From NCBI GenBank assembly GCA_949288065.1, contig CASEIL010000011.1, positions 1 to 38,300 on the forward strand: 38,300 bases of DNA, in the 5' to 3' direction. The notes beneath the pieces were generated by a model that was not told where the DNA came from, ran no database searches, and saw nothing but the letters and a program-made list of their open reading frames with translations. The DNA comes from an uncultured Phascolarctobacterium sp. (GTDB lineage Bacteria; Bacillota; Negativicutes; Acidaminococcales; Acidaminococcaceae). Position 1 is the first letter of the stretch, and each line of letters starts with the position of its first letter. The position numbers were made by a program, and so were the translations under genes. This document shows, in pieces, positions 9,653 to 19,352 of the stretch.

Positions 9653-10858
9653 TCAGGTGTGGTATTCACCATTTATTTTAACATATTCGTAGCTAAAATC
9701 ACACGTCCAAACGGTAGCTTCTTCGCTGCCCGCGCCAAGGTCAATCTTCATGCTTATGTCGTGCTGCTCCATAATGTCCTTCAGGCTTTCCAAAGGCACG
9801 TTGCAGTTCATGCCGTGCTCAACCAGGCGCACGCCGCCGATTTCAAGGTTAACTTTATCAGGCTGCATGGCCGCGCCACTGTAACCTGCTGCGCACACAA
9901 TGCGTCCCCAGTTGGGGTCCTTGCCAAAAAAGGCCGTTTTAACAAGCGGAGATTTGGCAATCGCCATCGCCGCCGTTTTTGCCTCATCCCAGGTTGCCGC
10001 ACCGCATACGTTCACTTCCAAAAACTTGGTTGCGCCCTCGCCGTCGCGGGCAATCATTTTCGCCAAATCCTGCGCGCAGGCTAAAAGCGCTTCAAAAAAT
10101 ACCGGGTAATCGGGGTGCTCCTCACTCAAAATAATTTCGTTTTCAGCAAGGCCGTTTGCCAGCACAATCATGCTGTCGTTGGTGCTGGTGTCGCCGTCCA
10201 CTACAACCATATTGAATGATTTATCAGCCGCAGCCTTAACCGCACGCTTTAAAACGTCCGGCGCAACAGCAGCGTCCGTGGTTAAAAAGGTCAGCATCGT
10301 GGCCATGTTGGGGTGAATCATGCCTGCTCCCTTGGCGATACCGGCAATTTTGCAGGTTTTACCGCCAATTTCAAATTCATAAGCAGCGTGCTTGATGAAG
10401 GTATCCGTCGTCTGGATAGCCATAGCGCAGCTTTCGCCCTCGCTCTCGTCCATCGCATCTACAGCGTCGGCAATGCCTTTAGCAACCTTGTCCATCGGCA
10501 TAAAATGTCCGATAACGCCGGTGCTGCACACATAAACAGCTTCCGGTTCCACGCCCAAAAGCTCTGCGGCCTGTGCCTGCATTGCTTCGGCGTCCTTTAA
10601 GCCCTGCTCGCCAGTGCAGGCGTTGGCGCAGCCGCTGTTAACCACAATGGCCTGCGCGTAAGGCTGCGCTGCAACCTTGCGGCTAACAAGCACCGGTGCA
10701 GCGCACATTTTGTTTTGCGTAAACACAGCGCCTGTTGCTGACGGCACAGTGCTGTAAATAACGGCCACGTCGTGGTTGCCGCTAACCTTAATGCCGGCCT
10801 TAACGCCCGCCGCCAAAAAGCCCTGCGGCGTTGTAACCCAGCCATCAATTTTCTTCAT
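9653..10858 (-). CDS. argJ: Bifunctional ornithine acetyltransferase / N-acetylglutamate synthase
   Basis: ArgJ moves the acetyl group from N-acetylornithine to glutamate, so the pathway is cyclic. The 401-residue protein has the self-cleavage site in HPNMATMLTF: cutting Ala-Thr frees the catalytic Thr at the start of the beta chain. The start is the ATG at 10858 (MKKIDGW), with AAGGGGGA upstream. An in-frame extension to 10930 would overlap argC by 59 bases and lacks homologous-looking sequence. Whether it also uses acetyl-CoA cannot be told from sequence. Confidence 0.94.
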   Translation of the reverse strand: MKKIDGWVTTPQGFLAAGVKAGIKVSGNHDVAVIYSTVPSATGAVFTQNKMCAAPVLVSRKVAAQPYAQAIVVNSGCANACTGEQGLKDAEAMQAQAAELLGVEPEAVYVCSTGVIGHFMPMDKVAKGIADAVDAMDESEGESCAMAIQTTDTFIKHAAYEFEIGGKTCKIAGIAKGAGMIHPNMATMLTFLTTDAAVAPDVLKRAVKAAADKSFNMVVVDGDTSTNDSMIVLANGLAENEIILSEEHPDYPVFFEALLACAQDLAKMIARDGEGATKFLEVNVCGAATWDEAKTAAMAIAKSPLVKTAFFGKDPNWGRIVCAAGYSGAAMQPDKVNLEIGGVRLVEHGMNCNVPLESLKDIMEQHDISMKIDLGAGSEEATVWTCDFSYEYVKINGEYHT

Positions 10859-10871
10859 TAAAAATTCCCCC

Positions 10872-11906
10872 TTAAGGATAAACGGGCAGCTGGCGCAAAC
10901 CTGTGGTTTCGTCAAGCCCAAACATAACATTCATATTCTGCACGGCCTGCCCCGCTGCACCTTTAACAAGGTTATCCAGCGCGCTCATTACAATTACGCG
11001 GCCTGTGCGCGCATCCGTCTGCCAGCCAATATCAACGTAGTTAGAGGCGCGGATGTTTTTAATTTCGGGGCATGCGCCCTTGCCCAGCAGGCGGATAAAA
11101 AATTCGCCGCCGTACATATCGCAAAACGCTTTGGCAACATCGGCATCCGTCACGCCCGGCTTAAGCATAGCGTAGCAGGTTGCCAAAATGCCGCGGTCCA
11201 CCGGCAAAAGGTGCGGCGTAAACTGAATTACCACATCCTCACCGGCAAATTCGGAATAAATCTGCTCAATCTCCGGCGTGTGCCTGTGTGTTGCCACACC
11301 GTAAGCGTGAAAATTATCGTTAACCGAACAGTACAGGCTGCCCAGCTTTAAGCCGCGCCCTGCGCCCGTCGTGCCCGATTTGGCATCAACAACAATGCCT
11401 TTGGTTTCTATTAAACCATTTTTTAACAGCGGCACCAAAGCCAGAATGCTGCAAGTGGTGTAGCAGCCCGGGTTTGCCACCAGTTCGGCACCGGCAACGT
11501 CGCTGCGGTACAGCTCCGTCAGCCCGTAAACAGCCTTCGCCTCCGGGTCTGCATGCGGCACCTTGTACCACTGTTCAAACACCTTAACATCCCTAAAACG
11601 GTAGTCGCCGCCCAAATCTATAATTTTAACGCCGCTGCCGCGCAGCTCTTTGCCAATCTTCATGGCATGCCCGTGCGGAAGCGCGATAAAAATCACATCG
11701 CTGCCTGCTGCAATTTTTTGCAGGTCATTCATCGAAACCAGCTTTTTATCAATGCGCCCGCGCAGATGCGGATACATAGCGGCAATATCCTCGCCCGTGC
11801 TGCTTTCGGAAGTAATATACGCCAGCTCAGCCTGCGGATGCCCGTCCAAAAGGCGCAAAAGCTCCGCTCCGGCAAAACCGGTTGCACCGATAACACTTGC
11901 TCTCAT
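10872..11906 (-). CDS. argC: N-acetyl-gamma-glutamyl-phosphate reductase
   Basis: ArgC reduces N-acetylglutamyl phosphate to the semialdehyde with NADPH. The 344-residue protein starts with the Rossmann motif GATGFAGAELLRLL and carries the catalytic cysteine in NPGCYTTCS (about residue 148). It is the first gene of argCJBDFGH, with AAAGGAGG (11913-11920) before the ATG and a well-formed promoter upstream. This order of genes is typical of Firmicute arginine operons. Confidence 0.95.
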   Translation of the reverse strand: MRASVIGATGFAGAELLRLLDGHPQAELAYITSESSTGEDIAAMYPHLRGRIDKKLVSMNDLQKIAAGSDVIFIALPHGHAMKIGKELRGSGVKIIDLGGDYRFRDVKVFEQWYKVPHADPEAKAVYGLTELYRSDVAGAELVANPGCYTTCSILALVPLLKNGLIETKGIVVDAKSGTTGAGRGLKLGSLYCSVNDNFHAYGVATHRHTPEIEQIYSEFAGEDVVIQFTPHLLPVDRGILATCYAMLKPGVTDADVAKAFCDMYGGEFFIRLLGKGACPEIKNIRASNYVDIGWQTDARTGRVIVMSALDNLVKGAAGQAVQNMNVMFGLDETTGLRQLPVYP

Positions 11907-11927
11907 ATCGAACCTCCTTTAAAAACA

Positions 11928-11966
11928 TACTCATAATTATACAACTTTATTGTATAATTAATCAAT
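11928..11966 (-). promoter_or_regulatory. Candidate pair of ARG boxes (ArgR/AhrC operator)
   Basis: On the minus strand TGATTAATTATACA (11951-11964) matches 12 of 14 bases of the core TGAATAATTATTCA, and TGTATAATTATGAG (11930-11943) matches 10 of 14. Their starts are 21 bp apart, which equals two 18-bp boxes separated by 3 bp, the known ArgR layout. They cover the -35 and the -10. No argR gene is in the window. Confidence 0.6.
11936..11965 (-). promoter_or_regulatory. Promoter of the argCJBDF(GH) cluster
   Basis: On the minus strand TTGATT (11960-11965) is followed by 18 bases and TATAAT (11936-11941). The whole promoter is covered by the candidate ARG boxes, and also forms a perfect 9-bp inverted repeat (11936-11944 with 11950-11958). 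Confidence 0.7.
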
Positions 11967-12108
11967 AGTATTTTTAATTATTTTTTATGGAAGCAGCCTT
12001 CTTTTTGCAAAAAGAAAACAAAACCCCATTATTATTAATTTTACTACTTTAAAGTGTATTTTTCAAAACTTTTTCAGCAAAAAGATATAAAAAGTTTAAT
12101 TTTTAAAT

Positions 12109-12136
12109 TTTACACCCGCCGAATTTTTGGTAAAAT
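12109..12136 (+). promoter_or_regulatory. Promoter of the glycosyltransferase gene
   Basis: TTTACA (12109-12114), a 16-base spacer and TAAAAT (12131-12136), with an extended TGg before the -10. The A+T-rich stretch 11967-12108 holds no gene that can be seen. Confidence 0.55.
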
Positions 12137-12164
12137 AATAAATAAGGAAACAGGAGAGATTATT

Positions 12165-13013
12165 ATGAGCAAACTTATTAAATTATTGATAGTTTTTGCC
12201 GTTGTGGCAGGGCTGTTTATGTATTACCCATCAAGTACCGGCGATGACAAAACCGCACCCATGCCGCAGAGCGCACAAACCGAGCAGCAGCAAAGCGCCC
12301 AAAGCCTGAAGGAAACCGAAAGCACATTGATGACGCTTTTGCCCTACCTGCCGGAGCGCAGCACATGGCCCGACCCGCTGCAAAAAATGTTTATGCTGTT
12401 TACGCTGGAAAACACCGTTCAGGAACGCACCGCCGGCATGGAATGGACGCCCCTGCCGGAAATACCCACCGCCATGCAGCAGGCGCTGATTGCCATTGAG
12501 GACCACGATTTTTACCGCCACGGCGCAGTTGCGCTGGAAGGCATTTTGCGCGCCACTTTTGTGAATATGACGGCGGGCGAAATTGTGCAGGGCGGCAGCA
12601 CGCTGACGCAGCAGCTTGCCAAAAATATGTTTTTAAGCCAGGAACAGACCATGAGCCGCAAGGTTTATGAGATAATGTTTGCGCTGATGCTGGAGGATAA
12701 ATACAGCAAAGACCAGATTTTGGAAATGTATTTTAACACCACCTATTTCGGCAACGGCGCCACCGGCATTACCGCCGCCGCGCGCAGCTACTTCGGCAAA
12801 GCACCGGCAGATATGAACCTTGCCGAATGTGCCGTTATTGCCTCGCTGCCCTATGCGCCCTCCGCCCTCAACCCGTACGAAAACCCCGAAGGCTGCAAAA
12901 AACGCCAGCACCTCGTGCTCGACACCATGGTTAAACGCGGCTTCATCGGCGAAACCGTCGCCAATGCCGCCAAAGAACAAACTGTATATTTAGCGGATGG
13001 GAGAGAGTTGTAA
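12165..13013 (+). CDS. Monofunctional peptidoglycan glycosyltransferase (GT51)
   Basis: This 282-residue membrane-anchored enzyme polymerises lipid II into glycan strands outside the inner membrane. One N-terminal membrane segment (about residues 4-22) leads to a Gln/Ser-rich linker and then a GT51 domain. The domain has the catalytic Glu in AIEDHDFYRHG, followed by GGSTLTQQLAKN, RKVYEIMFALMLE and IASLPYAPSALNPY. No transpeptidase domain follows, so it is of the MtgA/SgtB type rather than a full class A PBP. The start is the ATG at 12165, with CAGGAGAG upstream. An upstream in-frame start at 12054 has no ribosome site. Confidence 0.88.
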   Translation: MSKLIKLLIVFAVVAGLFMYYPSSTGDDKTAPMPQSAQTEQQQSAQSLKETESTLMTLLPYLPERSTWPDPLQKMFMLFTLENTVQERTAGMEWTPLPEIPTAMQQALIAIEDHDFYRHGAVALEGILRATFVNMTAGEIVQGGSTLTQQLAKNMFLSQEQTMSRKVYEIMFALMLEDKYSKDQILEMYFNTTYFGNGATGITAAARSYFGKAPADMNLAECAVIASLPYAPSALNPYENPEGCKKRQHLVLDTMVKRGFIGETVANAAKEQTVYLADGREL

Positions 13014-13024
13014 AACTGCATACC

Positions 13025-13060
13025 AAAACGAGGATATCACAATCGTGATATCCTCGTTTT
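13025..13060. terminator. Perfect bidirectional terminator
   Basis: A 16-bp perfect stem (arms 13025-13040 and 13045-13060) closes on the loop AATC. It ends in TTTT on the plus strand and, symmetrically, on the minus strand. It lies between the convergent glycosyltransferase and leuA genes. Confidence 0.92.
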
Positions 13061-13109
13061 ATTGTTTCTTTCCCCTATTCTTTTTAAATCACATTCTATA
13101 TCTTCTATC

Positions 13110-14810
<1,701 letters not shown>

Positions 14811-14843
14811 TGTCATTACCTCCGTTCTTTCCTTTGAGCGGAG

Positions 14844-14885
14844 AAATAAAAATCCCCGCTCCCTACTATAAGCATAGGGGCGGGG
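14844..14885 (-). terminator. T-box leader terminator
   Basis: On the minus strand CCCCGC-cCCTA pairs with TAGGG-aGCGGGG (stem within 14854-14885), followed by the T-rich ATTTTTATTT (14844-14853). The 5' arm is next to the T-box core, as expected for a competing antiterminator. Confidence 0.85.
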
Positions 14886-15122
14886 AATAATTCCACGCGG
14901 TACCACCCTAATTCAGCCGCAGGCGCGGCCCTCAGCAGCCTCTAACAAGGCCCGGCCTTTTAACGCTGCCACACGTCCTGCCCTACATATCAGGCAGGCA
15001 ACTCCGGGATGAGCTATACATAAACCTCCGCCGCTGCCTCGCACCGCCCGGCAGCTCTCTTAAGGCACTTTGGCTTATCTTATTCCCTTCACAGTCTTTC
15101 AGGTGAAAAATATGATGTTAAA
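14844..15122 (-). ncRNA. Leucine T-box riboswitch upstream of leuA
   Basis: In this minus-strand leader the T-box core AGGGTGGTACCGCG (14896-14909) would pair with the free tRNA 3' end. The distal stem I sequence AGAGAG...GGUGCGA lies near 15038-15060. The specifier region reads GCTCATCCCGGAGT, which gives codon CUC (leucine) at 15011-15013 followed by the conserved A. A G+C stem (14854-14885) followed by ATTTTTATTT is the intrinsic terminator. Uncharged tRNA-Leu should stabilise the antiterminator and switch leuA on. It fills the 300-base gap between cstA and leuA. Confidence 0.9.
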
Positions 15123-15125
15123 AAT

Positions 15126-15154
15126 ATTATAAATAAATCTGAAAATTATGTCAA
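15126..15154 (-). promoter_or_regulatory. Consensus promoter for the T-box-leuA transcript
   Basis: On the minus strand TTGACA (15149-15154), a 17-base spacer and TATAAT (15126-15131) are all perfect. It starts five bases after the cstA stop codon. Such a strong promoter fits control by attenuation. Confidence 0.88.
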
Positions 15155-15158
15155 GCCG

Positions 15159-16874
15159 TTATTCTGCTTTTTGCACGCTGGCTTTGCTTTTGCTTACAGA
15201 GTAAATGGTTTCCACAGCAACGAGTACGGAAAGCACAACGAGGATTACGGAAACCACCGGTACTGCCGGGTGGCCAAGGCCGAGTACCCAACCATCGTAA
15301 ATGCTTAAGAACAGCGCCCAGTTGCTCATTAAGAACATCAGCACGGCAGGGATGCAGGCTGCCAGCCACACTTTGGAATTGCGACGGGTGTTGTACAGCC
15401 AGATGCTGATGCCAATCAGTGCCAGCGCCGCTAACAGCTGGTTGGAAGCGCCGAAGGTGTTCCAGAATGTTTTCCACGCCGGAATGACGTTGCCTTTAGC
15501 GTCCGTCATGGTTTGGAAGATGAAGAAGATAGGCACTGCGGAAGTAAGCACCGTACCCAAAATTTTGCCCTTCATATCGCGCCAGCCGGTAAGCTCTTCA
15601 ATAACGTAGCGGCCAAGGCGGGTGCAAACGTCAAGCGTATCGTAAACAAAGGTAGTAAACGCCATTAAGCCAAAGCTGATGCCGAAGGCTGCCGGTACGC
15701 CGATAAGTTCCATAAAGCTGCCGATGCCCATAGCATAAATGAAGTTAGGCGCTTTGTGAATAAGCTCGGAATCCTGTGCGAGAATCATTACGCAAACGAT
15801 GGAAACAACTGCAACCATGCCTTCCAGCAGCATTGCGCCGTAGCCGATAGCGGTAGCGTCGGTTTCCTTAGCCAGCTGCTTGCTGCTGGTGCCGGAAGAA
15901 ACAAGCGCATGGAAGCCGGAGCACGCGCCGCAGGCGATGGTGATAAACAGTATCGGGAACATCGGCGTCCAGAAATGCTCGCCTAAACTGCCATCCGGGT
16001 TCAGGTTGGTGAAGGCAGGATAGTTAATTTCGTAACCGCCGAACATAATGCCGATAGCGGCAACCACAAGGGCAATGTACAGGAAGTACCCGCCCAGCGC
16101 GCCGCGCGGCTGAAGGAGCAGCCACATCGGCATCATAGCCGCAACAAGGCAGTAAACCAAAATCAAAACGCCCCAAACCTTCTGCGCAGTGGCAGGGTCA
16201 GCAACAGGCAGCGCCAGAGGCAGGGATTGCCCGGCCCAGATAGCCACGCCGACCAGCGGCAAAAAGATGCAAACCGCCAGGCTTTCTTTTAATCCGCCAA
16301 AGCGCATTAAAAGGCCCATAACAATAGGCAGTGCCAGATACATAGCCGAAGAACTTGCAATGCCGGCGCCCGAAACAACCTCGCCGTTTTCCAGCGTTAC
16401 GTTGCCAACAAAGGACGATGCCGTAATATCGGTAAACGCTACAATAACGTAAACCAAAGTAATCCATACAAAAATCATAAACAAAATCCACGCGCGCTGC
16501 GATACGTTAAGGCGCACAACCTCGGTGATGGATTTTGCCTTATGGCGCACGGAAGCAACCAGGCTGCCCATATCGTGAATGCCGCCGATAAAAATGCAGC
16601 CCAAAATTACCCACAAAAGCGCCGGCGCCCAGCCGTAAATTACAGCTGCCAGAATAGGCCCGTTAATAGGCCCCGCAGCGGCAATGGCCGAAAAGTGCTG
16701 ACCTAAAAGCATGCCTTTTTTGGCAGGCACATAGTCCACGCCGTCCTCCATCTCAACAGAAGGCACGGGATTTTTGTCATCCAGCTTAAAAACAGAATTG
16801 GCAAGGAATTTGCCATAAGTGAAATACGCGATTGTTAAAATTATCGCGCTTGCCACAACGATGAATAATACCAT
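15159..16874 (-). CDS. cstA: CstA-family carbon starvation transporter
   Basis: This is a 571-residue polytopic inner-membrane protein. Characteristic CstA segments include the GPINGPILAAVIYGW and GGIHDMGSLVASVRH regions near residues 75-110, and a central CGACSGFHALVSSGTSSKQL. E. coli relatives CstA and BtsT import pyruvate (and perhaps peptides) by proton symport. They have about 700 residues, so this is the shorter Firmicute form. The start is the ATG at 16874, six bases after GGGAGGG. An ATG at 16889 would place the ribosome site inside the gene. The substrate is not predictable. Confidence 0.88.
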   Translation of the reverse strand: MVLFIVVASAIILTIAYFTYGKFLANSVFKLDDKNPVPSVEMEDGVDYVPAKKGMLLGQHFSAIAAAGPINGPILAAVIYGWAPALLWVILGCIFIGGIHDMGSLVASVRHKAKSITEVVRLNVSQRAWILFMIFVWITLVYVIVAFTDITASSFVGNVTLENGEVVSGAGIASSSAMYLALPIVMGLLMRFGGLKESLAVCIFLPLVGVAIWAGQSLPLALPVADPATAQKVWGVLILVYCLVAAMMPMWLLLQPRGALGGYFLYIALVVAAIGIMFGGYEINYPAFTNLNPDGSLGEHFWTPMFPILFITIACGACSGFHALVSSGTSSKQLAKETDATAIGYGAMLLEGMVAVVSIVCVMILAQDSELIHKAPNFIYAMGIGSFMELIGVPAAFGISFGLMAFTTFVYDTLDVCTRLGRYVIEELTGWRDMKGKILGTVLTSAVPIFFIFQTMTDAKGNVIPAWKTFWNTFGASNQLLAALALIGISIWLYNTRRNSKVWLAACIPAVLMFLMSNWALFLSIYDGWVLGLGHPAVPVVSVILVVLSVLVAVETIYSVSKSKASVQKAE

Positions 16875-16914
16875 GAAGCTCCCTCCCATTTTAATGACGC
16901 CGTTGTCATTTTAA

Positions 16915-18249
16915 TCAATCATCAGCTTCAGCTTTTTCTTCCGGCTGGGGCAGCTGCGTAACCATTATTTTGTCCACGCGCGTGCCGTCCATATCGACAA
17001 CCTCAAAGCGGTAGCCTTCCCATTCGTAGCAGTTGCCCGCCTCAGGGATATGCCCAATGTTTGTTACCACAAACCCGGCCACGGTGTTGTAGCCGTTCTT
17101 TTCCTCAAGCGGCAGCTCTTCAAACTCAAAATAGTCCTTAAATTCGGTAATAGGCAGCATGCCGTCCACCAGCCAGCTGGTATCGTCCCGTTTAACAATT
17201 TCCTGCTTAACATCTTCATCGTAAGAAGGTAAATCGCCAACCAGATGCTCAATAACATCCCTCAGCGTTACCATGCCTGCAAGGCCGCCAAACTCATCCA
17301 TTACCAGAGCAACCTTAATGCGCTTAACCTTAAACATATCAAGTAAGCTTTGCGTGTGCATTGCCTCAGGCACATACAGCGGCTGCTGAATATACTTGCG
17401 CAAATCGCGCTCAGCGCCGTTAAGCCACGCCGCAAACACCCTTTTGGTGTAAACAACGCCCGAAACATGCTCCAAATCATTTTCCGCAACGACAAAGCAG
17501 GAATACATCTTTTCTGACATTTCAGAAAATTGCACATCTGCGGAGTCGTTTAAATCCAGCCACTCTATTTTGGTGCGCGGCGTCATAATTTCGCTGACGC
17601 GCAAATCGTCAAGGGAGAACACGTTTTCAATCATCATCTGCTCACGGTCGTCAAACACGCCGTGCTCGCGTCCCTGTTCAATTAACACGCGCACCTCTTC
17701 TTCCGTCACCGGCGGCTCTTCGTTCGGCTTAATGCCGATAACACGCAGCAGCACCGTTGTTGACACGCTTAAAAAAATGGTAAGCGGGCGGAAGAGGGTG
17801 ATTAAGGTTTTGATAAACCCGGCAAAAAACATGGCCATTTTTTCCGGATTGTTAAGCGCTATTTTTTTAGGCAGAAGCTCGCCCAAAACAAGGCTTAAAT
17901 AAGTTACTAAAACTACTACCGCCGTGTAGGAAACAAACCCGGCGTAAGGCACCATAAAAGGTATCTTGCGCAGCAAAAGCTCCAGCGGCTGTGCCAGCAT
18001 GGCGCCGCTGTATACGCCGGTGCCGATGCCGACCAGCGTAATCCCAATCTGCACCGTTGATAAAAACACCGTCGGCTCATCGGCGAGCCTTGCAATATAC
18101 GCCGCGCTTTTGCTGCCTTCCTCGGCAAGCTGCTCCAGGCGGCTTTTGCGCGAGGAGACAACTGCCATTTCCAGCATCGAAAGTAAACCATTTAATAAAA
18201 TTAAAACTAAAACTATAATACACTCAGCCACAGACCCAAGAGGATCCAT
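16915..18249 (-). CDS. CNNM/CorC-type membrane protein (DUF21, CBS pair, CorC_HlyC domain)
   Basis: The 444-residue inner-membrane protein has an N-terminal DUF21 domain with about four hydrophobic segments (to residue 190) carrying LVGIGTGVYSGA and LGELLPKKIAL. Two CBS repeats follow (about 205-340; EIMTPRTKIEWLD and FGGLAGMVTLRDVIEHLVGD), then a C-terminal CorC_HlyC domain (about 355-435; VDGMLPITEF, VAGFVV). Relatives are often labelled hemolysins, but the better-studied ones take part in magnesium or other divalent-cation efflux. The start is the ATG at 18249. Another ATG at 18253 is out of frame and soon stops. Confidence 0.87.
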   Translation of the reverse strand: MDPLGSVAECIIVLVLILLNGLLSMLEMAVVSSRKSRLEQLAEEGSKSAAYIARLADEPTVFLSTVQIGITLVGIGTGVYSGAMLAQPLELLLRKIPFMVPYAGFVSYTAVVVLVTYLSLVLGELLPKKIALNNPEKMAMFFAGFIKTLITLFRPLTIFLSVSTTVLLRVIGIKPNEEPPVTEEEVRVLIEQGREHGVFDDREQMMIENVFSLDDLRVSEIMTPRTKIEWLDLNDSADVQFSEMSEKMYSCFVVAENDLEHVSGVVYTKRVFAAWLNGAERDLRKYIQQPLYVPEAMHTQSLLDMFKVKRIKVALVMDEFGGLAGMVTLRDVIEHLVGDLPSYDEDVKQEIVKRDDTSWLVDGMLPITEFKDYFEFEELPLEEKNGYNTVAGFVVTNIGHIPEAGNCYEWEGYRFEVVDMDGTRVDKIMVTQLPQPEEKAEADD

Positions 18250-18277
18250 ACATTAACCAACTCCTGTTAAAACACGC

Positions 18278-18706
18278 TTATTTAGCCCATACAAGGCTCA
18301 TCAGTCTGGGATATTCCTCCGTTAAATGCCTTAAAATAACGTCGATAACAGTGTGCACAAGGCGCGGGTCGAAGCTGTCGTCCGTATCGGTAAGGCAGCT
18401 GTCGAGGCAGATATCGCCGTTATCGCTAAGGTAATATTTAAATACTTTAAATTTGCCGTTCATGCCGTTAATGTGTTCCAGCACTGCCTGTTTGTTGCCT
18501 TCGTTAATAACGGCGACAGCCACGCGCACCTGAATCATGGTATAAATGCTGTCGTCGCACACAACCATCGTCGGCAGCATCTGCCCGCTCACTTCCATGT
18601 GTGCGCGGTACACAACGGTATGCAAATCATTTTTTACCTCTTCTTTAGAAAAACAGGTAATTTTATTTTCTGCAAGAAACTTATCAAACTTTCCGGCTTT
18701 GCTCAT
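18278..18706 (-). CDS. YbjN-like protein
   Basis: The 142-residue protein has no signal peptide or membrane segment. Its pattern of alternating strands (DLHTVVYRAHMEV, PTMVVCDDSIYTMIQVRVA) followed by two helices (KQAVLEHINGMNGKFKVFKYYL and the C-terminal PRLVHTVIDVILRHL) fits the YbjN / type III secretion chaperone-like fold. Proteins of this family have regulatory or chaperone roles that are poorly defined. AGGAGG precedes the ATG. It has its own promoter, and is 28 bp upstream of the CNNM gene, so the two may share a transcript. The family call is by pattern only. Confidence 0.55.
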   Translation of the reverse strand: MSKAGKFDKFLAENKITCFSKEEVKNDLHTVVYRAHMEVSGQMLPTMVVCDDSIYTMIQVRVAVAVINEGNKQAVLEHINGMNGKFKVFKYYLSDNGDICLDSCLTDTDDSFDPRLVHTVIDVILRHLTEEYPRLMSLVWAK

Positions 18707-18738
18707 AAACCAGGCCTCCTAAATATATAATTACTAAT

Positions 18739-18767
18739 ATGATACACTATATACTTAATTTTGTACA
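18739..18767 (-). promoter_or_regulatory. Promoter of the YbjN-like gene
   Basis: On the minus strand TGTACA (18762-18767), a 17-base spacer and TATCAT (18739-18744). The rest of the 130-base gap is A+T-rich and shows no clear terminator for the upstream HD gene. Confidence 0.5.
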
Positions 18768-18839
18768 GTTTTTAAATAAATTTAACGCAGGTGTAAACAA
18801 GGCTGTTCTAAAACCGTTAAATTTTTAACATTCTGTATT

Positions 18840-19340
18840 TTAATTTTGTAAACCGTACATTATACGGCACAGCCTTCTGCCCGCTTCTGTTTTAAAAATG
18901 CGGCTGTAAGCCGTCCGCACCGCCTCTTTTCTTACGCCGTCCTCATACAGGTTTACCAAAAAATCAGCCTCAACCAAAATTTGGTAATCGGCGCTGTCAA
19001 TATTGGTATAGGTATGGTGGTGGGCAATCAGCCAGCACACGCGCTCAATCACGTCAGCCTCAAAACCAAGGCTCTGCAAAAGTTTCTCCGCTTCCGGCGG
19101 GCCTTCCAGCTCCTGCTGTTTGCCGTTACAGCTGCCGTATTTTTGTTCGCTAACGCGGATGCCAATATCGTGCGTTAAAGCCACAGCTTCCAAAATATAC
19201 TGCGTTTTGGCATCCAGCTTTTCTTCTTCACCGATAAGTTTGGCCAGTGCATGCACCTTAATAAAATGCTGAATGCGTTTGGCGTCGCCGTTGTTGTAGG
19301 CAATCATGCCCAGCATTAACCGGCGTAATTTTTCTTCCAT
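18840..19340 (-). CDS. HD-domain phosphohydrolase
   Basis: The 166-residue cytosolic protein has a complete HD-domain metal set. The first His is in RIQHFIKVHALAK (about residue 22), the HD dyad in VALTHDIGIR (about residue 52), and further histidines in LIAHHHTYTN, followed by an Asp in VEADFLVNL. HD proteins hydrolyse phosphate esters of nucleotides or second messengers; the substrate here is unknown. It lies 12 bp downstream of the RlmI-type gene and is probably cotranscribed. GAGGGG precedes the ATG. Confidence 0.85.
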   Translation of the reverse strand: MEEKLRRLMLGMIAYNNGDAKRIQHFIKVHALAKLIGEEEKLDAKTQYILEAVALTHDIGIRVSEQKYGSCNGKQQELEGPPEAEKLLQSLGFEADVIERVCWLIAHHHTYTNIDSADYQILVEADFLVNLYEDGVRKEAVRTAYSRIFKTEAGRRLCRIMYGLQN

Positions 19341-19352
19341 AAAAATCCCCTC

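Noticed and set aside
10859..10930. N-terminal extension of argJ
   Set aside because: It overlaps the end of argC, and MKKIDGW with a good ribosome site is the usual ArgJ start.
11967..12108. A gene or terminator in the A+T-rich gap between argC and the glycosyltransferase
   Set aside because: Only short A/T runs and a small CTTTTTGCAAAAAG repeat are present; no coding frame or G+C stem.
12054..12164. Upstream start for the glycosyltransferase
   Set aside because: The extension runs through the promoter region and lacks a ribosome site; the start at 12165 gives a normal membrane anchor.
14811..14906. N-terminal extension of leuA by up to 32 codons
   Set aside because: It would translate the T-box terminator and antiterminator; the GGAGG at 14819-14823 fits the ATG at 14810.
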